NCBI GenBank assembly: GCA_934489945.1
Contig: CAKSSY010000081.1
Span: 1 to 6,931, forward strand
Origin: an uncultured Eubacteriales bacterium
GTDB lineage: Bacteria > Bacillota > Clostridia > Oscillospirales > CAG-272
Reading direction: 5' to 3'
DNA length: 6,931 bases
Under the pieces are notes generated by a model. That model was not told the origin of the DNA, searched no databases, and saw only the letters and a list, made by a program, of their open reading frames with translations. This document shows positions 1 through 6,858 of the stretch, in pieces. The first letter of the stretch is position 1, and every line of letters starts with the position of its first letter. The position numbers and the translations under genes were made by a program.

Positions 1-688
1 TTGTTACACCGTCCCGCAAGGCTCCTTGCATGACAAGAATCAAAATGAGGCAGAGAAAGAGCGGAGAAAAGAATTTTCCGTGAGTTCCAATCGGCTTTTC
101 GGTTTGCTTTGACAGGGCGGTGGGGGCGACGTCTAGACAGAGAAAACGCCACGCAAAGGACATCAGAATTCCGAACACGCCCGAAATGACGAACACTCCC
201 TGCCACGGGAAGAAAGTGAGAATCAGCGGAGAAAAAAGATAAACTGCCACAGTACCGAGAGAGGATCCCCATGACACCGTTACTGTCGCACGCTGGTATT
301 CTTCTTCATCGTAATATGCCAGCAGGAGACGAACCATCGGCGGCCACAGAAATGCCAACGCAAAACCGTTGGCACACCAAAGTGCCGTCATGCCTGCGGG
401 AGAGGGACATAACGGCATAAGAAGATTGAGGATGGAAGAAACGAGAAGTCCCGTAAAAACCAAAGTTTTGGGACGGAAGCGGTCGCCACACAGACCGCTG
501 ATAATCTGTCCCATACCATAGAACACAGACAGTCCCACAAGAGCAAAAGACAGCGACGAATTTGAAAAACCGGTGCTCGCCTGCATTTCCACAAGAACCG
601 CCCCGTAATTGAGTCGCGTAACATAAGAAGCAAAATAGGTAATCATAAAAAGATATTTCATCATCCGAAGTTGTTTTTGGCGATTCAT
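1..688 (-). CDS. MFS transporter, N-terminal part (cut by window edge)
   Basis: Major facilitator superfamily transporter of the cytoplasmic membrane; substrate unknown. The minus-strand frame from the ATG at 686-688 is open to the window edge and gives 229 residues, about half of a usual 400-residue MFS protein. Hydrophobic segments lie near residues 12-35, 47-67, 75-95, 101-125, 135-155, 161-181 and 208-222, i.e. six helices plus the start of the seventh, with a charged hydrophilic linker at 186-206 as expected between MFS halves. The loop 2-3 signature appears as GLCGDRFRPK (65-74, with Asp69 and Arg70). The segment MQGALRDGVT at the cut end resembles the start of the second half in GlpT/organophosphate-like MFS proteins of Clostridia, from memory. 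The start is supported by AGAAGG 7 nt upstream and a promoter at 718-746. It is divergent from a PL22-like gene, so an oligosaccharide, uronate or sugar-phosphate substrate is a reasonable inference only. Confidence 0.85.
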   Translation of the reverse strand, partial: MNRQKQLRMMKYLFMITYFASYVTRLNYGAVLVEMQASTGFSNSSLSFALVGLSVFYGMGQIISGLCGDRFRPKTLVFTGLLVSSILNLLMPLCPSPAGMTALWCANGFALAFLWPPMVRLLLAYYDEEEYQRATVTVSWGSSLGTVAVYLFSPLILTFFPWQGVFVISGVFGILMSFAWRFLCLDVAPTALSKQTEKPIGTHGKFFSPLFLCLILILVMQGALRDGVT

Positions 689-717
689 GTGCAAACCTTC
701 TTTCTCTCAATGGGAGA

Positions 718-746
718 ATTATAGCACTTTTTGTCTGCAGAGTCAA
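718..746 (-). promoter_or_regulatory. Sigma-70/A-type promoter of the MFS gene
   Basis: On the minus strand the -35 box TTGACT (741-746) and -10 box TATAAT (718-723) are separated by 17 bp (724-740). Transcription would start near 711, leaving a leader of about 22 nt that contains the AGAAGG ribosome binding site. Match is 11 of 12 to consensus. Confidence 0.8.
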
Positions 747-774
747 GAGACGGAGAGAAAATTTTCGTATGCTC

Positions 775-803
775 TTGACAGGTGAAGATGGGGATGTTAC
801 AAT
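775..803 (+). promoter_or_regulatory. Sigma-70/A-type promoter of the PL22-like gene
   Basis: The -35 box TTGACA (775-780) and -10 box TACAAT (798-803) are separated by 17 bp. The predicted start near 810 lies downstream of the in-frame ATGs at 769 and 802, which therefore cannot be the real translation start. The promoter faces the MFS promoter. The two -35 regions share CTCTTGAC in inverted orientation (742-749 and 772-779), and a short palindrome GAAAATTTTC (757-766) lies between them. Confidence 0.82.
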
Positions 804-825
804 GAGGAAAAAGGAGGGGGAGAAA

Positions 826-2019
826 ATGTATACTGTTGAAAATTCGCGGCATTTTACCAAGCGCACCGATCCGGTTTCGGGAATGCCGTACTATATTCTG
901 TCTACACGCCTGGCACCTGTGCAACAGGGATTTTATTTTGTCAATTCCGGATTTTCGGATGACGGACGTTATTTTTGGTTTTACTACGCTTTTCCGCCCG
1001 TTCCCGCACACGGCGCGGGTGTGATAGATTTTGCGACGGATGAGATCGCGCTGTTTCCGGAAACCGCCGGGACGGGAGATGCGATCTTTATGGTAGACGG
1101 GCAGAACGGAGACCTTTGGTGGGGAAACAACCAAGGCTATTTCCGCCGTTCTCCTGATCCGAAGGAAAAACCGGTTCGGATTGCACCGCTTCCCGAGATT
1201 GCCACGCATGGAAGACTGACCTCGGCAGGAACACATCTGACGTTTTCACCCGACCGCAAATTCTTTTTTGTGGATATCGGATTCGGGGACCGTTCCACGC
1301 TCGGCGCCATTGAGGTGGCGACGGGAAAATACACCGAATGGTTCCAAACACCGCTCGGCGTACCGTACAACCATGCCCAGTGGAATCCTGTTGATCCGAA
1401 CCTGGTACTTTGTGCCCATGAGCATCATACCGATTTCTTTACCGGCGAAGTCACAAGACCGGCGAACACGCCGGACGGTGTATATCCTCGTCTGCACACG
1501 CTGACGCCGGATGGTAAGGATACGATGTATCCGTCGCTTTTTTCAAGTGCGACGCACGAGTGGTGGAGCGCGGACGGCAAGAAAATCTACTATGTGGATG
1601 GGCGACATATTCTGCGTCGGAATCTTGAAACCGGTGCCCACGAGGTTGCGGTCGACTGTGGCCGTTTTCATAATAAGGAAGAACTTCCCATTACGGCGTG
1701 GCATGCGTATTGCACGGCGGATGAACGTTATTTCGTCAGCGATGCCTCTTACTACAGCCATGGTGGACTTCGTTGGTGGCGCGGGTGTCCTTCAAAGGTG
1801 ACCTTCTACAACACCGTCACGGATCGCGCGGTGCCGATTGTTACGCTGAATCCGGAGGTTTCCGAGTGGACTCCCGAGACTCCTTGTCCCTATCACATTG
1901 ACCCGCATCCGCGGTTTGTACTGAAAGACAAGTGGATCACTTTTACCGCAACGGTTGATGGCAGAGTGGACGTTGCCGTTGCTCCTGTGAAACCTTTGCT
2001 GGAGGCAACCCAAAAATAA
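826..2019 (+). CDS. PL22-like oligogalacturonate-lyase-type beta-propeller protein
   Basis: A 397-residue protein resembling oligogalacturonate lyases (Ogl, polysaccharide lyase family 22), which cleave small pectin-derived oligogalacturonides in the cytoplasm with Mn2+ bound in a seven-bladed propeller. Blade-like motifs recur: FSDDGRYFWF (43-52), FSPDRKFFFVD (140-150), SADGKKIYYVDG (248-259), TADERYFVSD (297-306). Ogl landmarks, compared from memory: CAHEHH (196-201; His198 at the catalytic-base position His242), THEWWSADG (243-251; His244 at metal ligand His287), AWHAY (291-295) and DPHPRF (359-364; His361 at ligand His355). Ligands His353 and Gln350 appear replaced by Asp359 and Tyr356. 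Length suits the family and there is no signal peptide. The start at 826 has AAGGAGG (811-817) 8 nt upstream and lies after the promoter. The fold and family relation are fairly safe. Activity on oligogalacturonate is not, because of the altered metal site; another uronide or a TolB-like non-catalytic propeller is possible. Confidence 0.75.
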   Translation: MYTVENSRHFTKRTDPVSGMPYYILSTRLAPVQQGFYFVNSGFSDDGRYFWFYYAFPPVPAHGAGVIDFATDEIALFPETAGTGDAIFMVDGQNGDLWWGNNQGYFRRSPDPKEKPVRIAPLPEIATHGRLTSAGTHLTFSPDRKFFFVDIGFGDRSTLGAIEVATGKYTEWFQTPLGVPYNHAQWNPVDPNLVLCAHEHHTDFFTGEVTRPANTPDGVYPRLHTLTPDGKDTMYPSLFSSATHEWWSADGKKIYYVDGRHILRRNLETGAHEVAVDCGRFHNKEELPITAWHAYCTADERYFVSDASYYSHGGLRWWRGCPSKVTFYNTVTDRAVPIVTLNPEVSEWTPETPCPYHIDPHPRFVLKDKWITFTATVDGRVDVAVAPVKPLLEATQK

Positions 2020-2029
2020 CCGTCTTTTG

Positions 2030-2069
2030 AAAAACATCCGGATTGCCGATCGGCAATCCGGATGTTTTT
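2030..2069. terminator. Bidirectional intrinsic terminator (perfect 40-bp palindrome)
   Basis: The two 20-base arms are perfectly complementary around a central GATC (2048-2051). Each arm begins with five A on its strand and ends in five T, so both strands give a GC-containing hairpin followed by a U-tract (GGATGTTTTT on either strand). It sits between the converging PL22-like and GH92 genes, 10 bp after the first stop. The TAA stop of the GH92 gene (2068-2070) overlaps its last two bases. In RNA the loop would open to about four bases. Confidence 0.9.
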
Positions 2070-4077
2070 ATTCTTGTATGGTAAGCGTTCCGCCCTGCAT
2101 CATGCGCGAAGCGGGAAAGGAAAAATCGGGAAGCGATACTCCATCAAGAGCGGCACCGGACGGCTCACAGAGTGTGGGATTCAAAATTGTGAAATCGCGT
2201 CCGGAAGGCAGGTGCAATGTGACCTTACGGTAACGCGGCAGTCCTACGACCATCTTGTCAAGTCCCGCAACGGGGAAAAGCCCGATTGCGTTCCAAAGGT
2301 AACAGGCAGTCAGTCCTCCGCTGTCGGCGTTACCCGGAATTCCGCCATCGCCCTCGGTGAACATTCCGTCAAGTCCTGTACGGATTACGCGATACATCAA
2401 GTCGCGCCGTCCGAGAAAGTGCAGAAACCATGGGGCTTCCATATCGGTCTCATTGTTGAAGCCCTCAAAGCGACAGGTCTTGTCTGCGGCATCGGTAAAG
2501 CCGAAAAAACGCATTGCCATCGCTTTGGTTGCTTCTTTGCCGGCAATGGCGATACGGGCGGTGGTGTCGTGCGTAGGACGAAAGGAGTAATTGTAACGGT
2601 TTCCTTCATAGTAGGAAGAGTCGGCACGCATCATGCCGTCATTGTGGTCAAACGCCTCGGGAAATCGTTCGCCCTGTACGGCAAAACGGTCAGCAAGGTC
2701 ATTCCTGCCGAGTTTTCGTGCCACATGGGAAAGTGCGTGAAGGGCTTCTGCCATGTCGAGAATATGCGAGGCGTTGGTGCAGGTTCCCGTGTCGAAGTCG
2801 GAAAAACGTGCTGCGTCCCGAATGCTGAGTGACAGGAGCTTTTCATAGTCTGCCTTCACACCGCGCCAAAAACCGTCGCAGATCGCATATTCTGCCAACA
2901 TCCGTGCTTGTTTTGCCTCAATGTCGGTATTGGACGAGAGCATGAGACAGTGTGGAAAATATCCGGACTCCTCTCCGAAGCGCATGAGTGTGGCAAGGAT
3001 TTTTTCCGAGATGTCGGGATAGAGTGTGAAAAGCAGAGGAAGCTGGGTTTTGTAGATGTCCCAGAGTGTGGCGATGTCGGTGACAAATGCGCCCTTGCGG
3101 TCGCGGAATAGAAATGCTTCGTCCGAAAAATCACAGGGCTTGATGAGCGTATGATAGAGGTTAGAATAGAAGATTCCTGCTTCCCGGTCATCCTCGGTTT
3201 CGATTTCGATGCGCGAGAGTGCCGCCTCCCACTCTGCCGATGCCGCACAGCGGATTTCATCGAAAGAGCGGTGTTCGGATGCCAACAGGCTTTCGGCGTG
3301 CTCGGAGCTGACCGCTGAAACGGCAAGTCGAAGTTCACATTCGCATTCAACGTTGAAAAGGCATCCGAACGGTTCATCGGTCGGCTCGGAGACAGTGAGA
3401 GCGTTTCCTTCCCGTTTTCCCCGAAACCAAATGCCGTCGGTTTTGCCGCCGAGAATTTCGGCACAGAAAAAGAGTTTCACACCCGAGAGCAACATTTCGG
3501 CACACACCCGACTTGTGGATAGGATACGGACAGTTCCCGACGCTTTGCCGCGTCGTTTTTCGTCCTCCAGTCCGTTGTGAGCAAAGTGAATAAAGAGCCG
3601 CCCGTCTTTCTTGTCGAAGTGATAGCGATGGCAGACTGTCGTGCGGCTTACCGTTGTCTCTGCATGCATTTCTTCCACGTCGACGGCATAGTAGCCCGGT
3701 TCGGCATGCTCCGAAAGAATCGGACGCGGGACGAGATTTGGGATATCGCCGTAAAATGGAACGGTGAGAGCATAATTATAAAACACGCGAATATCTCCCA
3801 CGCCACTTTGATGAAAATGGGAGAGTCCTATAAAGTGCTTTCTGTCATACATTTTGCCGATGGTGCCTACGGAGTTCGGTTTGTTGACACCGTACCCGGA
3901 TGGATAGGCACCGTCATAGGTAAGGCAGGAGTATTTTCCAAAGGGAAGAACTGCTGCCGGTGTCGTATTTCCGGCAAGACCTTTGATTGGATGCCATGTG
4001 TTGGCAGGCGGGACGAGTTTGCCCGTTTTGACATCGCCGCATCCGTGAAAAGGGTTGACAAGCGAGGTGTATTTCAT
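2068..4077 (-). CDS. GH92 family alpha-mannosidase-type glycoside hydrolase
   Basis: A 669-residue member of glycoside hydrolase family 92, calcium-dependent inverting exo-alpha-mannosidases that remove mannose from the non-reducing ends of mannans or N-glycans. Family motifs occur in order: NPFHGCGD (8-15), AAVLPFGKYS (41-50), GLSHFHQSGVGD (84-95), WDIYKTQLPLLFTLYP (339-354), EGNRYNYSFRPTHD (491-504), GFNNETDMEAPW (539-550) and GIPGNADSGG (579-588). By comparison with BT3990, recalled from memory, Glu491 is the general acid and Asp585 the likely base; the nearby second Asp is Asn583, as in GND-type members. Both catalytic residues are thus present. Typical members are near 750 residues and exported; this one is somewhat short and has no signal peptide (starts MKYTSLVNPF), so it is probably cytoplasmic. 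AAGGAG (4084-4089) lies 6 nt before the start. It follows the DMT transporter gene by 30 bp and probably shares its transcript. Family call firm; exact linkage specificity unknown. Confidence 0.92.
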   Translation of the reverse strand: MKYTSLVNPFHGCGDVKTGKLVPPANTWHPIKGLAGNTTPAAVLPFGKYSCLTYDGAYPSGYGVNKPNSVGTIGKMYDRKHFIGLSHFHQSGVGDIRVFYNYALTVPFYGDIPNLVPRPILSEHAEPGYYAVDVEEMHAETTVSRTTVCHRYHFDKKDGRLFIHFAHNGLEDEKRRGKASGTVRILSTSRVCAEMLLSGVKLFFCAEILGGKTDGIWFRGKREGNALTVSEPTDEPFGCLFNVECECELRLAVSAVSSEHAESLLASEHRSFDEIRCAASAEWEAALSRIEIETEDDREAGIFYSNLYHTLIKPCDFSDEAFLFRDRKGAFVTDIATLWDIYKTQLPLLFTLYPDISEKILATLMRFGEESGYFPHCLMLSSNTDIEAKQARMLAEYAICDGFWRGVKADYEKLLSLSIRDAARFSDFDTGTCTNASHILDMAEALHALSHVARKLGRNDLADRFAVQGERFPEAFDHNDGMMRADSSYYEGNRYNYSFRPTHDTTARIAIAGKEATKAMAMRFFGFTDAADKTCRFEGFNNETDMEAPWFLHFLGRRDLMYRVIRTGLDGMFTEGDGGIPGNADSGGLTACYLWNAIGLFPVAGLDKMVVGLPRYRKVTLHLPSGRDFTILNPTLCEPSGAALDGVSLPDFSFPASRMMQGGTLTIQE

Positions 4078-4107
4078 GACAGGCTCCTTAATTATAATAT
4101 TATGAAG

Positions 4108-5052
4108 TTAAGTGTCGAAAATACCGAGGATGACAATTCCGGCAAAGGTAAGCAAAATGGCGAGATAGTGCTTGAACGAGAGTTTTTCCTTGAGGAAGAT
4201 GCGTCCCCAGATTACGGAAAGGGCACAGTAGGACGAGATGATCGCTGCCGAGAAACCGACGTGCGCAGTGTCGCCGAGAGCATAGACGTAGGCAAACTGA
4301 CCCACTGTTTCACAGACAGCCCCGAGCAGTTTGGGACCTTCGCGTGGAATCGTCAGTTTTTCACGTTTGATACCGAATACATAAATTGCCGCGCAAAGTC
4401 CGACGGCAAAGAAAGTCAGCTCGTATGCCACATTGGCAACTGCTTCATCCAGCACAGTCGGGAAGAGTCTGTCGAGGAAGGTTCCGGTTTCCTCATCTCG
4501 CAGAATGACCGAGTCAAAGAATGTACCGAGTGCGTCAATCAGGCAGTAAAGAATTGGGATAAGGAAAGCAATAACGCTTTTGGAGTATTTGCGGTATGCC
4601 GACTGCTGACGAAGTGCACGTGCGTCGTCGTCCTCGCGGAATTCCACGATGCCGAGAGCCAGCGTACCGAGAGCCACGCAGGCAACACCCACCCACTGAA
4701 GGGTGTTCGGCAGTTCCTGGAGAAAGATGAAGCAAAGAATTGCCGATACCGCCCCCGAGGTGTTGCAGATGGGAGAGGAGACACTGAGTTCAATGTATCG
4801 CAGACCGATATAACCCAAGAACATGGAGAGAATGTACAAAAAAGACGCGGGCAAATAGACGAGGATGTCGGAGAATGAAAGTCGCACGCCTCCGATCACA
4901 ATTGAGAACGCCGCATGAAGTCCGAACACCAGACCGACTGCAATGACCATTTTCCAATGGCTTTGTTTATCATCTGGGGCAGAACCGATTTTACAGAAAA
5001 TGTCAGAGCCACTCCAAAAGAGAAGTGCAAGAAGAGAAAGCCAAAACCACAT
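4108..5052 (-). CDS. DMT/EamA-family permease, 10 helices
   Basis: A 314-residue drug/metabolite-transporter superfamily membrane protein; substrate unknown. About ten hydrophobic helices are visible near residues 2-20, 33-53, 62-83, 91-111, 117-135, 158-180, 202-226, 240-259, 264-285 and 294-311. They form two EamA-like halves, each ending in the family pattern of a helix, a short charged turn and a final helix: FLQELPNTLQWVGVACVALG (110-129) and FLKEKLSFKHYLAILLTFAG (286-305). The middle loop (137-157) is highly charged and should be cytoplasmic. The start at 5052 is preferred over upstream in-frame codons because AGAGGT lies 7 nt upstream, a promoter lies at 5083-5111, and the first helix begins at residue 2; a longer form would carry a meaningless extension over the promoter. 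It precedes the GH92 gene by 30 bp, so export or uptake of a sugar linked to that enzyme is a context-based guess. Nucleotide-sugar or drug-type substrates are equally open. Confidence 0.88.
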   Translation of the reverse strand: MWFWLSLLALLFWSGSDIFCKIGSAPDDKQSHWKMVIAVGLVFGLHAAFSIVIGGVRLSFSDILVYLPASFLYILSMFLGYIGLRYIELSVSSPICNTSGAVSAILCFIFLQELPNTLQWVGVACVALGTLALGIVEFREDDDARALRQQSAYRKYSKSVIAFLIPILYCLIDALGTFFDSVILRDEETGTFLDRLFPTVLDEAVANVAYELTFFAVGLCAAIYVFGIKREKLTIPREGPKLLGAVCETVGQFAYVYALGDTAHVGFSAAIISSYCALSVIWGRIFLKEKLSFKHYLAILLTFAGIVILGIFDT

Positions 5053-5082
5053 AAAAAATACCTCTTTATAAAAATATTTCTT

Positions 5083-5111
5083 ATTATACCACTTTTTTTC
5101 ATTCCTGTCTA
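5083..5111 (-). promoter_or_regulatory. Promoter of the DMT permease-GH92 operon
   Basis: On the minus strand the -35 box TAGACA (5106-5111) and -10 box TATAAT (5083-5088) are separated by 17 bp. Match is 11 of 12 to consensus. The start near 5076 leaves a leader of about 24 nt with the AGAGGT ribosome binding site. Confidence 0.75.
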
Positions 5112-5176
5112 TACGTTGCCATCGGTTTTTGTGAAAAAAGTCGAAAAATACATGGGAATTCGGTTTACATTGCCCC

Positions 5177-5205
5177 TTGAAATCATGGTGGAAATATGGT
5201 AAAAT
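5177..5205 (+). promoter_or_regulatory. Promoter of the MBL hydrolase-SDR operon
   Basis: The -35 box TTGAAA (5177-5182) and -10 box TAAAAT (5200-5205) are separated by 17 bp; 10 of 12 positions match consensus. The predicted start near 5212 falls on the in-frame ATG at 5213, which supports the downstream ATG at 5234 as the true translation start. The 65 bp between the two divergent -35 boxes (5112-5176) are AT-rich and show no clear operator or riboswitch. Confidence 0.7.
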
Positions 5206-5233
5206 GTAGCGAATGAAATTCGGAGGGAAGAAA

Positions 5234-6142
5234 ATGGCAAAGAAAAGAAAAAAATCCGGTTGGCAGGCACTCCTGTCATTTGTTGTGGTTCTCCTGATTG
5301 CGTTCGGCGCGTGGCGCGGCGGACTGTTTGGTGATGGAAAGAAAAATCCGGGAAGGGATACGTTGCCTGTCGAGGGAACGCTTGAGGTACATATTGTCGA
5401 TGTCGGACAGGCAGATTGCACACTTCTCAAATGTACTGCCGGCAACATTTTAATTGACGCGGGCGATACCGCCACCAAGACGGAAGTCGTTGATTATCTC
5501 AAAAGCGTCGGCGTGGAGACGCTGGACTACGCCATCTTTACCCATCCGGATGCCGACCATATCGGCGGGGCGGCAACGGTTATCCGCAGTCTGAAAATCA
5601 AAAATGTGATTCTGCCATCGCTTCATGAGAGCGATGTCCCTACCACCAAGGTCTATACCAATATGCTTGCCGCATTGGAGGAGGATGAGTCGATAAACGT
5701 GCTCCCTGCACAGGCGGGAAAAGAATATACGCTCGGAGAGCTGAAAATGAAGATTCTGGCACCGTTGTCGGAAAATTACTCCAACATCAATGATTACAGC
5801 GTTTCTGCGCGGTTTGATTTCGGAGCTACGTCATTTCTCTTCACCGGCGACGCTTTGGAAACTTCCGAGAAAGAAATGCTGCGGGAATATGCAGCTTCCG
5901 AGTTAAAAGCCGACTTCTTCCAGGCAGGACACCACGGTGCCAAAAATGCGAATACGCCCGACTTTATCAAGGCGGTCTCTCCTTCCATTGTTGCCGTTTC
6001 CTGCGGCAAGGATAACAAGTACGGTCATCCGACTTCCGAGGCATTGGCGTCCTATGCTGCCGTCGGAGCTACGGTTTACCGCACGGATGAATTGGGGACG
6101 ATGATTTTCGTGTCTGACGGAAAGAGTATTGTGAAAAAATGA
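5234..6142 (+). CDS. ComEC-type metallo-beta-lactamase-fold hydrolase, membrane-anchored
   Basis: A 302-residue protein resembling the stand-alone form of the C-terminal metallo-beta-lactamase domain of the competence protein ComEC/Rec2. A lysine/arginine-rich start (KKRKK, 3-7) precedes one hydrophobic helix (about 10-28), predicting an inside N-terminus and an extracytoplasmic catalytic domain. Metal-site motifs are complete: DVGQAD (56-61), HPDADH (104-109), TGD (204-206), GHHGAKNA (232-239) and GHP (264-266). This supports a two-metal hydrolase; ComEC domains are thought to act on DNA, but the substrate here is unknown. ComEC's many-helix channel and OB-fold parts are absent, so this is not a DNA-uptake channel. 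The start at 5234 is chosen for GGAGGG (5222-5227) 6 nt upstream; the in-frame ATG at 5213 sits on the predicted transcription start. Its stop overlaps the next gene's start by 4 bp. No role in competence can be inferred from the neighbours. Confidence 0.88.
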   Translation: MAKKRKKSGWQALLSFVVVLLIAFGAWRGGLFGDGKKNPGRDTLPVEGTLEVHIVDVGQADCTLLKCTAGNILIDAGDTATKTEVVDYLKSVGVETLDYAIFTHPDADHIGGAATVIRSLKIKNVILPSLHESDVPTTKVYTNMLAALEEDESINVLPAQAGKEYTLGELKMKILAPLSENYSNINDYSVSARFDFGATSFLFTGDALETSEKEMLREYAASELKADFFQAGHHGAKNANTPDFIKAVSPSIVAVSCGKDNKYGHPTSEALASYAAVGATVYRTDELGTMIFVSDGKSIVKK

Positions 6143-6858
6143 GCAGAAAAGTGTGTATTACCGGTGGCTCCCGGGGAATCGGGGCAGCTCTTGTCCGTCG
6201 GTTTGCCGAGAACGGCGATGAAGTCTTTTTCCTATATAATAAAAGTCACAGGGCAGCGGAGGAACTTTCCGTCGCAACCGGCGCAAAATCTCTTTCTGTC
6301 GATGTTTCCGATCCCGAGATTCTGACAAGAGCAATCGGCGAAGCGGCAAAAACGCTTGGCGGGCTGGATATTCTCGTCAACAATGCCGGTACGAGTCTGA
6401 TAAAACTGTTCACCGATACTGCCGATGACGAAATTCTTTCTCTTCTGCATACGGATCTTCTTTCGGCTGCGGTTGCGTCCCGAGAGGCGGCAAAATACAT
6501 GATTGCGGCACAAAATGGATATATAGTCAATATTGGCTCGGTTTGGGGACGCGTAGGAGCGTCCTGCGAGGTTGCATATTCCGCGGCAAAGGCGGGAATG
6601 GAAGGTTTGACCCGCGCTCTTGCCAAGGAACTCGGACCTTCCCACATTACGGTCAACTGCGTCGAGCCCGGGGTTATCCGAACCGATATGAACGCCGTGC
6701 TGGATGAGGAAACTCTTGCCGCACTTTGCGATGAAACACCACTTGGGCGTCTTGGTGAGCCGTATGAAATTGCCGAAGCGGTCTTTTGGCTGACATCCGG
6801 AAAAGCTGACTTTATAACCGGTCAATGTATCGGAATAGACGGAGGCTTTGATGGATAG
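6139..6858 (+). CDS. Short-chain dehydrogenase/reductase, YmfI/FabG-like
   Basis: A 239-residue classical SDR, the usual length for this cytoplasmic NAD(P)H-dependent family. Visible are the cofactor motif TGGSRGIG (8-15), NNAG (81-84), catalytic Ser134 (NIGSVWG), Tyr147 and Lys151 (YSAAK), PGVIRTDM (177-184) and the C-terminal GQCIGIDGGF (228-237). Segments such as YNKS (33-36), GASCEV (140-145) and ALAKELGPSHI (160-170) resemble YmfI, the elongation factor P 5-aminopentanone reductase of Firmicutes, more than housekeeping FabG, which would usually sit in a fatty-acid gene cluster. This subfamily assignment is from memory; 3-oxoacyl-ACP reductase is the alternative. Ungapped comparison with E. 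coli FabG places Asp106 where the tetrad normally has Asn. The ATGA overlap with the upstream gene and the lack of a strong ribosome binding site of its own suggest translational coupling. No EF-P gene is in the window. Confidence 0.9.
   Translation: MSRKVCITGGSRGIGAALVRRFAENGDEVFFLYNKSHRAAEELSVATGAKSLSVDVSDPEILTRAIGEAAKTLGGLDILVNNAGTSLIKLFTDTADDEILSLLHTDLLSAAVASREAAKYMIAAQNGYIVNIGSVWGRVGASCEVAYSAAKAGMEGLTRALAKELGPSHITVNCVEPGVIRTDMNAVLDEETLAALCDETPLGRLGEPYEIAEAVFWLTSGKADFITGQCIGIDGGFDG

Noticed and set aside
769..825. Longer N-terminus for the PL22-like protein from the ATG at 769 or 802
   Set aside because: Both codons lie within or before the promoter (775-803), whereas the ATG at 826 has an ideal AAGGAGG site.
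306..866. Minus-strand open frame of 186 codons over the MFS region
   Set aside because: It is the MFS gene read in another frame; the MFS frame gives seven hydrophobic segments and the loop 2-3 motif.
2062..2832. Plus-strand open frame of 256 codons
   Set aside because: It begins inside the terminator palindrome and is antisense to the GH92 catalytic region; no promoter, ribosome binding site or domain supports it.
4091..4118. Possible separate promoter for the GH92 gene (TCGACA, 16 bp, TATAAT, minus strand)
   Set aside because: The boxes look good, but the predicted transcript start near 4084 would fall in the AAGGAG ribosome binding site (4084-4089). Co-transcription with the DMT gene is more likely.
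3577..4878. Long plus-strand open frame of 433 codons
   Set aside because: It lies antisense across the GH92 and DMT genes, both of which have clear family motifs. Its translation is Cys/Arg/Val-rich with no recognisable domain and no ribosome binding site, so it is a codon-usage shadow.
5053..5478. Upstream extension of the DMT permease to 456 residues
   Set aside because: The extension crosses its own promoter and runs antisense into the MBL gene, has no membrane-protein character, and the start at 5052 has a good ribosome binding site.
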